From Turicibacter sp. (GTDB taxonomy: Bacteria > Bacillota > Bacilli > MOL361 > Turicibacteraceae), in contig JAUMTV010000005.1 in assembly GCA_030531025.1 (NCBI GenBank), positions 1 to 64,000 of the forward strand: a stretch of DNA of 64,000 nt, read 5' to 3'. The position numbers and the translations under genes are program-made. Under the pieces are notes generated by a model. It was not told the DNA's origin. It was given only the letters and a program-made list of their open reading frames with translations, and did not search any database. Shown here piece after piece: positions 41,310-50,047 of this stretch (within the stretch, counting starts at the first letter, position 1; each line of letters starts with the position of its first letter).

Positions 41310-42956
41310 TTAACGACGACGAAGTATGCGCTCTTTAAATCGCTTAGGTGAAAATTTTAATCCAAATAAAGCCGTAATTAAATCAAAATACCAAGCTAAA
41401 CCAAAGTAGATGATGATTCCGATAAATCCGGCAATCGCCACATAGAAATATGATAATAAGTGGTGTGCATTATAGTCCATAAATAAATTAAGTACAAGCT
41501 TCACTACAACAACTACGAATGCCATAATTCCTGTAAAAACAAAAATAGCAACTAATCGGCGAAGTAACTGTGAGACTTTAAATCCAGTTTGACGCTTAAT
41601 AATAATTAAGCTCATCGTAATACAGAATGTATATGCAATCATCGTTGCTAATGTCGCACCATCTGTTTTAAAAATTGGGATTAATAAAACATTTCCAAAA
41701 TATTTAATCACTAATGAAATAACTAAGAAAATAATCCCATACCATTGTTTACCGATCCCTTGTAAAATGGCAGTTACAATACTATAAAGCGCCATAAATA
41801 ACCCAAGTAATGAACCTAATCTAAAAATATCTCCACCCATTTGGTTATAACCCGGTGTCGCTGAATTAAAGAACATAATATAAATCGGTTCTGACAATAA
41901 GGCCATACCAACAACTGCAGGAACTGTGATAAAACATGTTAATTGAATGGCTAGTACTAAATTTTTACGAACAGCTTTTAGATTCCCTGCTGTTAAATGA
42001 TGCGTTAACTCTGGAATTAACGGTTGTCCAAATGAAATCGCAAACGAAACAGGAATCATGATAATTTTATATAACGATCCCGCATACATCCCATATGAAT
42101 CCTCAACAAGCACTCCATTTAATCCACTCAATAACATATAGTGATTATACGTTGTTTGATCGACAATTTGGAATAAGTTTGTTGCTAATCCTAAAATCGC
42201 AAAAGGGATTGCATATGAAATTAATTCGGCAAATAAATTACCATAATTTCGTGGTTCATGCGGAACTGATTGTTTTAGTAATTGGTTATATTGCTTAACA
42301 TTTTTAATCCAATAGTAATATAAAATTAAAAACGCGGTAATTCCAGCTAAAAATGCTGAAAATACTGAAAACCCAACAGCCTCTTTTGTTGTTCCACCTT
42401 GAATGTTAATAATATAATATGATCCAGCTAAAATAAAAATAATACGTACCACTTGTTCAACAAATTGCGAAACAGATGTTGGGACCATATTTTGGTTTCC
42501 TTGAAAGAAACCTCTAAAGATTGCCATGACAGGGATAATTAACAATGCAAAGCTAATCGTTTGAATTGCCATTGTAACATCCTCAACCGTATTAGCTAAT
42601 GCTTCTTCCCCACCTAATACCACTTGAGCATACCACGGTGCTAAATTATACATCGTTAAAAACCCAATGATTCCTAAGGCTATCATGAACCATATAGCAT
42701 ATCTAAACATTTTTCTTGCAGTATCATACTCTCCCGCTGCATTATATTTTGATACAAATTTCGCAATCCCAACTGGAATTCCGAGTGTTGATAAACTGAT
42801 AAACAGTGCATATGGCGTATAAGCATAATTATAAAGCGCCATTCCTGATGTCCCAACTAATTGTTGAAACGGGATTACATAGAGAATTCCAAGAAACTTG
42901 GTGGCAAACATACTAATGCTTAAAATCATTGCCCCCTTTAAGAAACGATTCCCCAT
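41310..42956 (-). CDS. ytgP: MOP-superfamily lipid flippase, YtgP/SpoVB type
   Basis: 548 residues with about 14 membrane helices. Start MGNRFLKGAMILSISMFATKFLGILYVIPF and phrases YNYAYTPYALFISLSTLGIPVGIAKFVSKYNA and FRGFFQGNQNMVPTSVSQFVEQVVRI are characteristic of the polysaccharide-biosynthesis (MVF/MATE-like) transporters YtgP/MurJ and SpoVB. In Bacillus YtgP moves lipid II across the membrane. Here it is probably the vegetative lipid II flippase; a sporulation paralogue (SpoVB) cannot be excluded from sequence alone. Weak SD (AGGTTGA). Confidence 0.88.
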   Translation of the reverse strand: MGNRFLKGAMILSISMFATKFLGILYVIPFQQLVGTSGMALYNYAYTPYALFISLSTLGIPVGIAKFVSKYNAAGEYDTARKMFRYAIWFMIALGIIGFLTMYNLAPWYAQVVLGGEEALANTVEDVTMAIQTISFALLIIPVMAIFRGFFQGNQNMVPTSVSQFVEQVVRIIFILAGSYYIINIQGGTTKEAVGFSVFSAFLAGITAFLILYYYWIKNVKQYNQLLKQSVPHEPRNYGNLFAELISYAIPFAILGLATNLFQIVDQTTYNHYMLLSGLNGVLVEDSYGMYAGSLYKIIMIPVSFAISFGQPLIPELTHHLTAGNLKAVRKNLVLAIQLTCFITVPAVVGMALLSEPIYIMFFNSATPGYNQMGGDIFRLGSLLGLFMALYSIVTAILQGIGKQWYGIIFLVISLVIKYFGNVLLIPIFKTDGATLATMIAYTFCITMSLIIIKRQTGFKVSQLLRRLVAIFVFTGIMAFVVVVVKLVLNLFMDYNAHHLLSYFYVAIAGFIGIIIYFGLAWYFDLITALFGLKFSPKRFKERILRRR

Positions 42957-43264
42957 ATCTTCAACCTACTTTCTTTTCTTAACACCGCTTGTTCATACGG
43001 TTTCACCTTACTATTTTACTATAAGTCAACAAACTTTCCAAATAAATTTCAAAACAGGCGACTTATGTCTTTTTATCTTATGAATGAAAATGCAATCTAA
43101 TTTTCACTCAAATAAAAAATAAACTGATTAGTTCATCCTTTTTGGAGCTAATACACTTCCTTAGTATATGTTGTTGTTTTTAAAAATATCAATCGATAAA
43201 ATGATGTATAACTTCTAATAAACGTGAAAAACTATAACGAAAGCAATTTTATGAGGTGATGACC

Positions 43265-43483
43265 ATGAACTTCGATTTAAGAAAAGCAGTTATTGCAAAC
43301 TTAGATGATTCAAACTATGATGAAATCCGTGAAACAATCATTGATGCCATTGAATCAGGTGAAGAAAAAACCCTTCCAGGACTTGGAGTTATATTTGAAA
43401 TTCTTTGGAATGGGAGCAACGATTCTGAAAAAGAAACAATGGTTTCACGTATTACTGAATGCTTAAAACCAAAAGCATTATAA
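43265..43483 (+). CDS. sspI: small acid-soluble spore protein SspI
   Basis: 72 residues: MNFDLRKAVIANLDDSNYDEIRETIIDAIESGEEKTLPGLGVIFEILW closely follows the SspI pattern (LR.AVIAN...I.DAI.SGEEK.LPGLGV.FE..W). SspI is one of the minor SASPs found only in spores. Three possible starts (GTG, ATG, ATG) are in frame; the last has AGGTG 6 nt ahead and gives the family N-terminus. Direct evidence that the organism forms spores. Sporulation-sigma promoter not identified. Own terminator. Confidence 0.93.
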   Translation: MNFDLRKAVIANLDDSNYDEIRETIIDAIESGEEKTLPGLGVIFEILWNGSNDSEKETMVSRITECLKPKAL

Positions 43484-43484
43484 T

Positions 43485-43516
43485 AAAAAAAGTAGAGACA
43501 GCTCTCTACTTTTTTT
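43485..43516 (+). terminator. sspI terminator
   Basis: 14-bp stem AAAAAAAGTAGAGA/TCTCTACTTTTTTT with a 4-nt loop. Confidence 0.9.
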
Positions 43517-44158
43517 ATGCCCTCAAATTAATTACTTTTATATATAGAAAGAGTAAATGACTTGACTTAAGAATATTTCATTTTTTATGAACTAATAATT
43601 ATCAGTTTCTCTACACTGTTATTCTTACATAAACCCTAATTATCCTTAATTAGATGACCAATCTTTGAATTTAATATTTATAAGAAACCCTCTATTCGCT
43701 TTTATTAACAATCTTCACCTACCTTAGTTATAGTTAAATTATCATTTCTGCTTTAAGTCCTACTTCATACTTCATATAAAATCAATACGATAACCTTTTC
43801 AATCAGATTCACAACTCTTAACCGAAAATTAACAGAATTTTAATCTTTTCTTAACAAAAGTCGACATTCTAGCAAAAAAGGCTCTATAAAAGCGTTTATA
43901 TTTTCTTATTTTTAATCTTTCTCACTGAAGATTTTAGTGAATTTATCAAAAGCCTCTAATAGAAGATGAATTTTTATTTTGAATATGTATAATAATTATT
44001 TGTAGCTATTTCTACTAAATTTTTCTAATTGATTTTATACTACATCGTTGCTACAATGACAGATGGACTATTTTTAGATTCACATTATGGAAATAATTGT
44101 AAACCAAACTCTTTGAGTCCACTCAAACTCATACAGCATTTATTTATGGGGGTTAAAC
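43517..44158 (+). other. long leader/intergenic region before the LTA-synthase-type gene
   Basis: 640 bp without a gene, very AT-rich. Contains the four-repeat array at 43818-43856 and, about 35 nt downstream, CTATAAA (43889-43895), a possible -10 box. This would leave a leader of about 260 nt before the gene at 44159, in which no known riboswitch was recognised. Confidence 0.6.
43818..43856 (+). promoter_or_regulatory. PhoP-box-like array of four TTAA hexamers
   Basis: TTAACC, TTAACA, TTAATC and TTAACA start at 43818, 43829, 43840 and 43851: exactly 11 bp apart, each with a 5-nt spacer. The Bacillus PhoP box is TT(A/C/T)ACA repeated with 5+/-1 spacers, and tandem dimers bind such arrays. 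Three of the four units match at five or six of six positions. Placed upstream of an envelope polymer enzyme, this suggests phosphate control. Confidence 0.6.
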
Positions 44159-46279
44159 ATGAAAGAATTTGCGAAAAAGTATTTATATAACTATTATTTT
44201 CTTTGTATTGCGGCTGCTTTTTTCATCAATTTTTCAATTGAATGTTTTAGTCGTCACTCGATTGTGGCAGCACTACAATATCTTATTCATTCACCAATCA
44301 TATTTACTTACAACGTCTTACTTATCTTAGTTACTTTATCTGTTGTTTTATTAGTTAGACGCAAGCTCTTTGTCTTTACAACAATTTCAGTCATTTGGTT
44401 GGCTGGTGGGATTACAAATGGAATTGTCTTAAATAATCGTGTAACACCTTTTACAGCCAATGAATTAAAGCTAATTTCATCAACGTTTGATATTTTAGAA
44501 AAATACTTCACTAAATTTGAAATAGGTTTAATTATTGTTGGAATCTCAATTGCAATAATTGGTGTTATTATTTCTTTCTTTAAAGCACCAAAATCTAAAA
44601 ATAAAGTCAATTATAAAAAAGCAATTCCTTTGTTTGCAGCAAGCGTGCTAAGCTTTGTTCTCTTAACACAAGGAGCTTTAAAAGCGAATATTATTTCTGA
44701 TTACTTTGGAAATGTTGCCTTTGCTTATCTTGACTATGGATTCCCTTACTGTTTTACAAATACTTTATTAAATACAGGAATTAAACGTCCGATTAATTAC
44801 ACAAAAGCAAATATTGATCAATTAGCACAGTCTTTAGTCGATGCAGACGAATCTCCTGAATTAGATAGTTCAAATTTAGTAGCAAGTAATGACAATACGT
44901 TAGTTCCACAAAAACAAGCGCCAAATATTATCATGCTTCAACTAGAATCATTTTTTGATCCTACTTATATGAAAGACTTAGAATTTTCAGAAGATCCAAT
45001 CCCTAACTTCAGAAAATTAAAAGAAGAATTTTCATCTGGATTTTTACGTGTTCCTTCTGTAGGTGCTGGAACAGCTAATACAGAATTTGAAATTATTACA
45101 GGGATGAATCTTGAATTCTTTGGTGCCGGTGAATATCCTTACAAAACAATCTTACGAAAAACGACTGCCGAAAGTCTTAACTTTGACTTAAAAGATTTAG
45201 GTTATTCAACACATGCAATTCATAATAATAAAGGAACCTTCTATACTCGTCAAAAAGTATTTAAAATGTTAGGATTTGATACATTCACTTCGATTGAATA
45301 TATGAATATTGAAGAAACAACACCACTTGGTTGGGCAAAAGATAAATATTTAACAAAACCAATTTTAGACGCCTTAAGCTCAACAGAAGGTCAAGATTTT
45401 ATTTATACGATTTCTGTTCAAGGACATGGTGATTACCCTTCAACACCGATTGAAAATCACTCTAAAATTACTGTCTCAGGTTTAGATAATGTTGATCGCC
45501 TCACTTCATTTGAGTACTTTACAAATGAAGTTTATGAGATGGATCGATTTGTTGGTGAATTGATTAATGCTTTATCTTTAATTAATGAAAATACCGTACT
45601 CATCATGTATGGGGATCATTTACCGACACTAGGAATTGAAGATGCTGAACTTTCAAATGGCGACATTTTCCAAACAGAATATGTGATTTGGAATAACTTT
45701 GGATTAGAAAAGCAAGACGCTGATATTGAAGCTTATCAATTAGGTGCCCATGTTTTAAACCAATTAGATATTCATCATGGAACGTTAATCAACTATCATC
45801 AACAACATCAAGAATCAGCTGATTATTTAGACAACTTGAAGTTATTACAATATGATATGTTATATGGTGAACGTTATATTTACGGCGGAATGACCCCATA
45901 TGAGCCAACAAAAATGCAAATGGGTGTTAACGAAATCTTAATTTCCGATGTTTATAATGATGATGAAGGAAACTTAATTGTTAAAGGACAAAACTTCACT
46001 GACTATAGTCGTGTTAAAATTAATGACTCAGCTCATGAGACAACTTATATCGATCCAACTACTTTAAAGGTCTCTGACTATACATTAAATGAAACAGATA
46101 CGTTTGCAATTCAACAAGTGACGGTCACTAATCATGTCTTAAGTACTTCAGCTAACTTCAGCTTAAGTCAAGATGAAGACAATCCATTATATGATCAAGG
46201 ATTTGAAGAAGGCTATATTGCTGGTTATCAAGCAGCAATTGAAGCACTTAAACAACAGACAGGTGAAATCGTAGAATAA
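44159..46279 (+). CDS. lipoteichoic-acid-synthase-family membrane sulfatase-fold enzyme
   Basis: 706 residues. Five N-terminal membrane helices (about 10-30, 45-65, 73-91, 122-141, 156-172), then an extracellular alkaline-phosphatase/sulfatase domain. Metal and nucleophile motifs: LQLESFFDP (Glu263), GAGTANTEFE with catalytic Thr305, QGHGDYP and MYGDHLPTLG. LtaS uses these to polymerise glycerol phosphate from phosphatidylglycerol. After the catalytic domain is an extra 100-residue part with an IPT/TIG-like strand pattern (ILISDVYNDDEGNLIVKGQNF, RVKINDS) and a C-terminal helix with GYIAGYQAAIEALKQ. SD GGGGG. Preceded by a PhoP-box-like array. Confidence 0.88.
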   Translation: MKEFAKKYLYNYYFLCIAAAFFINFSIECFSRHSIVAALQYLIHSPIIFTYNVLLILVTLSVVLLVRRKLFVFTTISVIWLAGGITNGIVLNNRVTPFTANELKLISSTFDILEKYFTKFEIGLIIVGISIAIIGVIISFFKAPKSKNKVNYKKAIPLFAASVLSFVLLTQGALKANIISDYFGNVAFAYLDYGFPYCFTNTLLNTGIKRPINYTKANIDQLAQSLVDADESPELDSSNLVASNDNTLVPQKQAPNIIMLQLESFFDPTYMKDLEFSEDPIPNFRKLKEEFSSGFLRVPSVGAGTANTEFEIITGMNLEFFGAGEYPYKTILRKTTAESLNFDLKDLGYSTHAIHNNKGTFYTRQKVFKMLGFDTFTSIEYMNIEETTPLGWAKDKYLTKPILDALSSTEGQDFIYTISVQGHGDYPSTPIENHSKITVSGLDNVDRLTSFEYFTNEVYEMDRFVGELINALSLINENTVLIMYGDHLPTLGIEDAELSNGDIFQTEYVIWNNFGLEKQDADIEAYQLGAHVLNQLDIHHGTLINYHQQHQESADYLDNLKLLQYDMLYGERYIYGGMTPYEPTKMQMGVNEILISDVYNDDEGNLIVKGQNFTDYSRVKINDSAHETTYIDPTTLKVSDYTLNETDTFAIQQVTVTNHVLSTSANFSLSQDEDNPLYDQGFEEGYIAGYQAAIEALKQQTGEIVE

Positions 46280-46305
46280 AAAAGCCCAAACAGGGCTTTT
46301 TTTTT
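46278..46305 (+). terminator. terminator after LTA-synthase-type gene
   Basis: Stem AAAAGCCC/GGGCTTTT, 5-nt loop, T9 run. Confidence 0.9.
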
Positions 46306-46440
46306 ACACCAAAATTATACATCACAATGAATTGCTTTTTAGTTAGGTTAGCAGTAGAATTAGGATAAACAAATAATACCTAATATTTTACTTCTTTTGT
46401 TCATATACTTTAACTGATAATAAAAAACAGGAGTGGTTTC

Positions 46441-47166
46441 ATGTCAATCTTAAAACGTTTTACTGATATTATGTCGGCTAACATCAATGCTTTGCTTGAT
46501 AAATGTGAAGATCCTGCTAAAATGGTAGATCAAATCTTACGTAACTTAAATGATGATTTAGGAAAAGTCAAAGCTGAAACAGCATCTATTATGGCGGAAG
46601 AAACACGCGCAAAACGTGAACTTGATGAGTGTAACAAAGAAATTTCAAAATTATTAGATTACGCTAAGCGAGCGGTGGAAGCGGGAAATGATGATGATGC
46701 CCGTTTATTTTTATCTAAAAAAGCATCACTCGTTGAAAAACAAACAACACTTGAACAGAAAGTACAATTAGCTTCAGCTAATGCCACTAAAATGCGTCAA
46801 ATGCATGATAAACTAGTCAGTGAAATTCAAGAACTTAATGCTCGTCGTGATAGTATTAAAGCGAAAGTAGCAACTGTAAATATGCAACAACGTATCAACG
46901 AGCTTGGTAGTTCTTTAAACAGCTCTAAATCAAATCTAGGGGCATTCGCACATATGGAAGAAAAAGCAAATCGCATGCTAGATGAAGCCAATGCAATGGC
47001 AGATTTAAATACACCTAAAGCAGATGATCTTGACGCTTTGATGAGTAAATACAATACTGCACCTTCTTCATCTGTTGAAAGCGAACTGCAGGCCTTAAAA
47101 AATTCTAGTTCATCTGCTATTGATGATGAATTAGCTGCATTAAAAGCTTCTAACAATAATCAATAA
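46441..47166 (+). CDS. PspA/IM30 (ESCRT-III-like) membrane-stress protein
   Basis: 241 residues, nearly all helical. MSILKRFTDIMSANINALLDKCEDPAKMVDQILRNLNDDLGKVKAETA is the family N-terminus, followed by the long coiled-coil hairpin (RAKRELDECNKEI to LNARRDSIKAKVA) and a tail with Ser-rich repeats (ESELQAL, DDELAAL). PspA polymers patch and remodel damaged membranes. First gene of a three-gene set equivalent to Bacillus ydjF (pspA)-ydjG-(ydjH)-ydjI. SD AGGAGTGG. Confidence 0.9.
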   Translation: MSILKRFTDIMSANINALLDKCEDPAKMVDQILRNLNDDLGKVKAETASIMAEETRAKRELDECNKEISKLLDYAKRAVEAGNDDDARLFLSKKASLVEKQTTLEQKVQLASANATKMRQMHDKLVSEIQELNARRDSIKAKVATVNMQQRINELGSSLNSSKSNLGAFAHMEEKANRMLDEANAMADLNTPKADDLDALMSKYNTAPSSSVESELQALKNSSSSAIDDELAALKASNNNQ

Positions 47167-47190
47167 TACAAAATTCACATTCATTCATCT

Positions 47191-47221
47191 GTTGTAGCCG
47201 ATTAAAAGCTACAACTTTTTT
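47191..47221 (+). terminator. intra-operon terminator/attenuator
   Basis: Stem GTTGTAGC/GCTACAAC with a 9-nt loop and T6, between the PspA gene and the zinc-ribbon gene. Partial readthrough would give more PspA than the downstream membrane partners. Confidence 0.8.
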
Positions 47222-47242
47222 ACAGTAGGGAGGGTTAAGACG

Positions 47243-48316
47243 ATGAGTGAAGCAAAACATGAAGAAATCGAAGTTTTCACCTGTGAGAATTGTGGTGGAA
47301 ATATGGTCTTTGACATTAAAACTCAATCTTTAAAATGTCCATATTGTGAAACACAAGTCGCTATTCAAGCTGAAGGTGAAGTTCAAGAATACGATTTTTC
47401 TTTCGTGAAAGACCTTGAAGAGCAATCCACATGGAATGACGAAGTGGAAGTCATTAGTTGTGAAAGTTGCGGTGCAGAAACTGTAGTTGATAAACATGTG
47501 ACTGCCCTCCACTGCTCTTATTGTGGTTCCTCGCATGTGTTAAAAACAAAGCAATCGGCCGGAATTAAACCTGAAGGAATTCTTCCGTTTAAACTAGAAA
47601 AACATCAGGCTATAGAAGAGTTAGCTAAATGGATGAACTATCGCTGGTTAGCACCTAATGACTTAAAACTGCTTTATCAAAGCGATAAACTGCAAGCCAT
47701 CTACGTTCCCTATTGGACCTATGATGCTAATACATTTAGTACTTATACAGCTAGAGGTGGGCGTTACTACTTTGAAACACATGAAATCAATGGAAAAAAA
47801 GAGCAAGTTCAAAAAGTTCGCTGGTACCCAGTGAGTGGACAGATTCATCAGTTTTTTGATGATGTCTTAGTCAATGCTTCACATAATTATAATGATAACA
47901 TTATGTGTGGTGTTGAACCGTTTAATACCGATCGTCTTCAACCTTATCAAAGTGAATATATCTCTGGCTATATGGCTGAACGTTATAGATTAGGAGTAAC
48001 TGAAGGATTTACACACGCAAAACAAAAAATGTACCAAGAGCTTGAGGAAGCCGTACGCCAAGATGTACTCCGTCGCTTTGATACAGTAAGTGGAATCAAT
48101 CTTCATACTCACTTTGATGATGTTAAATTTAAGCATGTTCTACTTCCAATTTGGACAGCAACGTATGACTATAAAGGAAAACAATATCAATATATTATTA
48201 ATGGAGAAACTGGACAAATTCATGGTACTTATCCATATAGTTGGATTAAAATTAGTCTATTAATTATCTTAGGCTTAATTGCCATTTGGTTTATATTTGT
48301 TTATTGCAATAACTAA
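47243..48316 (+). CDS. zinc-ribbon membrane protein, YdjG-like
   Basis: 357 residues. Two zinc ribbons at the start: CENCGGNM..CPYC (12-36) and CESCGAET..CSYC (72-93). Then a domain with several conserved Trp/Tyr (KWMNYRWLAPNDLK, YVPYWTYDANTFSTYTARGGRYY, RWYPVSGQI, LLPIWTATYDYKGKQYQ), and a C-terminal membrane helix (ISLLIILGLIAIWFIFVYC). It resembles YdjG-type TFIIB-like zinc-ribbon proteins, which hold PspA at the membrane in Bacillus. 14 nt before the SPFH gene, same transcript. Confidence 0.8.
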   Translation: MSEAKHEEIEVFTCENCGGNMVFDIKTQSLKCPYCETQVAIQAEGEVQEYDFSFVKDLEEQSTWNDEVEVISCESCGAETVVDKHVTALHCSYCGSSHVLKTKQSAGIKPEGILPFKLEKHQAIEELAKWMNYRWLAPNDLKLLYQSDKLQAIYVPYWTYDANTFSTYTARGGRYYFETHEINGKKEQVQKVRWYPVSGQIHQFFDDVLVNASHNYNDNIMCGVEPFNTDRLQPYQSEYISGYMAERYRLGVTEGFTHAKQKMYQELEEAVRQDVLRRFDTVSGINLHTHFDDVKFKHVLLPIWTATYDYKGKQYQYIINGETGQIHGTYPYSWIKISLLIILGLIAIWFIFVYCNN

Positions 48317-48330
48317 GGAGTGTTTTAATA

Positions 48331-49386
48331 ATGGGTTTATTTACTAATCAATTTGCTAATGTCGTTGAATGGAATGAATCACGTGATAACGTCATCTTTT
48401 GGCTTTGGCGTCAAAAAGAAATTAAACGTGGTAGCCGTCTGGTGATTCGCCCTGGACAAGATGCTATCTTTTTATACAATGGAAAAATTGAAGGAATCTT
48501 TAAAGATGAAGGAAATTATCAAATTGAATCCGATATTATCCCATTCTTAACAACTTTAAAAGGATTTAAATTTGGATTCAATAATCCACTTCGTGCAGAA
48601 GTTCTTTTCGTCAATACAAAAGAATTTTTAATTCGTTGGGGAACTAAAAATGCTATCAACATTCCGACACCTACATTAAAAGGTGGCTTACCTATTCGTA
48701 GCTTTGGAACATTTACAGTAAAAATAGATGACTATTTAGCACTCATTGATCGTGTAGCGGGCGTTAAGCAACAATTTACCATTGACGATGTTAAAGAACG
48801 TGTGTTATCTTTACTTGATCAACTATTAATGCGCTGGATTTCTAAAGAAGGAAAAGATTTATTTAATCTTCAAGCAAATGCTTTTGAAATAGCAAGTGGA
48901 ATTAAAATGGATCTTGATATGGAACTGATAAAGTTAGGGTTAACCGTTACGGACTTCAAAATTTCTAGTTTCACTTATCCTGAAAATATTCAGAAGATGA
49001 TTGAGAAAACAGCCTCTTATGACATGGTTGGTGATGTCGCACATTATCAACAAATGAGTATGATAGATTCAATGACAGAGCAGCCGAATAGCACGATAGC
49101 TTCTATGGCTCAAGCAGGTGTTGGAATGTCTTTAGGCGTAGAAATGATCAAACAAATGAATTCTACAACATCTAACTCATCTACTGCTACATCAACTTCA
49201 TCTCATCTGTTGACTTGTCATCAATGTGGACATTCATTAAGTCCGAACGCTAAGTTTTGCAACGAATGTGGAGCTAAAGTTCAAATTCAAGCTAGTGATA
49301 AAAAAGAGTCTAAATTTTGTCCTGAGTGTGGGAATAAAACAACACCTGGTGCAAAATTCTGTAATGAATGCGGATATAAACTTTAA
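48331..49386 (+). CDS. SPFH-domain protein with C-terminal zinc ribbons, YdjI-like
   Basis: 351 residues. N-terminal SPFH/virion-core-like domain (about 1-240; NVVEWNESRDNVIFWLW, GSRLVIRPGQDAIFLYNGKIEGIF, FSSFTYPENIQKMIEKTA-like end), a Met/Gln/Ser/Thr-rich link, then two zinc ribbons: CHQCGHSLSPNAKFCNEC and CPECGNKTTPGAKFCNEC, 18 residues each and clearly duplicated. Bacillus YdjI, with the same first domain, acts with PspA and YdjGH. A separate YdjH partner is missing here. SD AAGGAG. Followed by a terminator. Confidence 0.85.
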   Translation: MGLFTNQFANVVEWNESRDNVIFWLWRQKEIKRGSRLVIRPGQDAIFLYNGKIEGIFKDEGNYQIESDIIPFLTTLKGFKFGFNNPLRAEVLFVNTKEFLIRWGTKNAINIPTPTLKGGLPIRSFGTFTVKIDDYLALIDRVAGVKQQFTIDDVKERVLSLLDQLLMRWISKEGKDLFNLQANAFEIASGIKMDLDMELIKLGLTVTDFKISSFTYPENIQKMIEKTASYDMVGDVAHYQQMSMIDSMTEQPNSTIASMAQAGVGMSLGVEMIKQMNSTTSNSSTATSTSSHLLTCHQCGHSLSPNAKFCNECGAKVQIQASDKKESKFCPECGNKTTPGAKFCNECGYKL

Positions 49387-49392
49387 TTATTT

Positions 49393-49427
49393 AAAAAGGA
49401 CGATTTCTAATCCATCGTCCTTTTTTT
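49393..49427. terminator. bidirectional terminator
   Basis: Stem AAAAAGGACGA/TCGTCCTTTTT with T-run; shared by the YdjI-like gene and the convergent ASCH gene. Confidence 0.85.
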
Positions 49428-49432
49428 CTTTA

Positions 49433-49882
49433 CTATTTCCAAACACGTTTAAACTCCTCACAAACAATTAGCATTGTCTCATCAAACGCTTGATTGTAGA
49501 CTTTTAATCCTTCGCTAAAGAATTCTTGATGGACTTCTTTCCAATAGTCTAAACTTCGATCTCCTTCACCTTCTTTATAGGCATGTTCCTTTGAAACTTC
49601 ATTAAATGGTTTTAAATAGACCTTAGTGGTCACGATAATACATTCCGGTTTTTTCTTTGAATTTAAAACAATACTAAACCGCCCTTCTTTAGGAAGTGGT
49701 TCATTTTCAATTTCATAAAAGCAATAGCCTGAAGCAGTCGCTGTTTTCTTTCCCTCTTTCACTAACATAGCTAATTCATCTGCTGAAATATCATTATTAC
49801 CAAATGCAAAAGAAGCATAATGTTCATTTTTATACATTGGATTTTCCTTAATAAATGCTTCCCACATTTTTTGTACAGTCAT
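49433..49882 (-). CDS. ASCH-domain protein
   Basis: 149 residues. ASCH fold (PUA-like, RNA/nucleoside binding): YASFAFGNNDISADELAMLVKEGKKTATASGY, GRFSIVLNSKKKPECIIVTTKVYLKPFNEV and the family ending EGEGDRSLDYWKEVHQEFF. Some ASCH proteins are amidohydrolases of N4-acetylcytidine or RNA-modifying; the length and the 'GD.SL.YW...H..FF' end put this in the common Firmicute group. An N4-acetylcytosine amidohydrolase role is possible but not shown. Single gene; weak SD (AAGGGGATAAAG). Confidence 0.8.
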   Translation of the reverse strand: MTVQKMWEAFIKENPMYKNEHYASFAFGNNDISADELAMLVKEGKKTATASGYCFYEIENEPLPKEGRFSIVLNSKKKPECIIVTTKVYLKPFNEVSKEHAYKEGEGDRSLDYWKEVHQEFFSEGLKVYNQAFDETMLIVCEEFKRVWK

Positions 49883-50013
49883 TTTTCTTTATCCCCTTTA
49901 TAATAGCTATTCTTATTTAAAATTTAAAAGCAATTAACAAATGTTTCATTGCTATTTAACTAAGACCTTATCATATTTAACATTTTTTTACAATTAAATT
50001 TTCTTTTTATAGC

Positions 50014-50045
50014 AAAAAAACGACTCAATGATGAGTCGTTTTTTG
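50014..50045 (-). terminator. glycerate operon terminator
   Basis: Stem AAAACGACTCA/TGAGTCGTTTT with ATGA loop and flanking A/T-runs. Confidence 0.9.
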
Positions 50046-50047
50046 AA

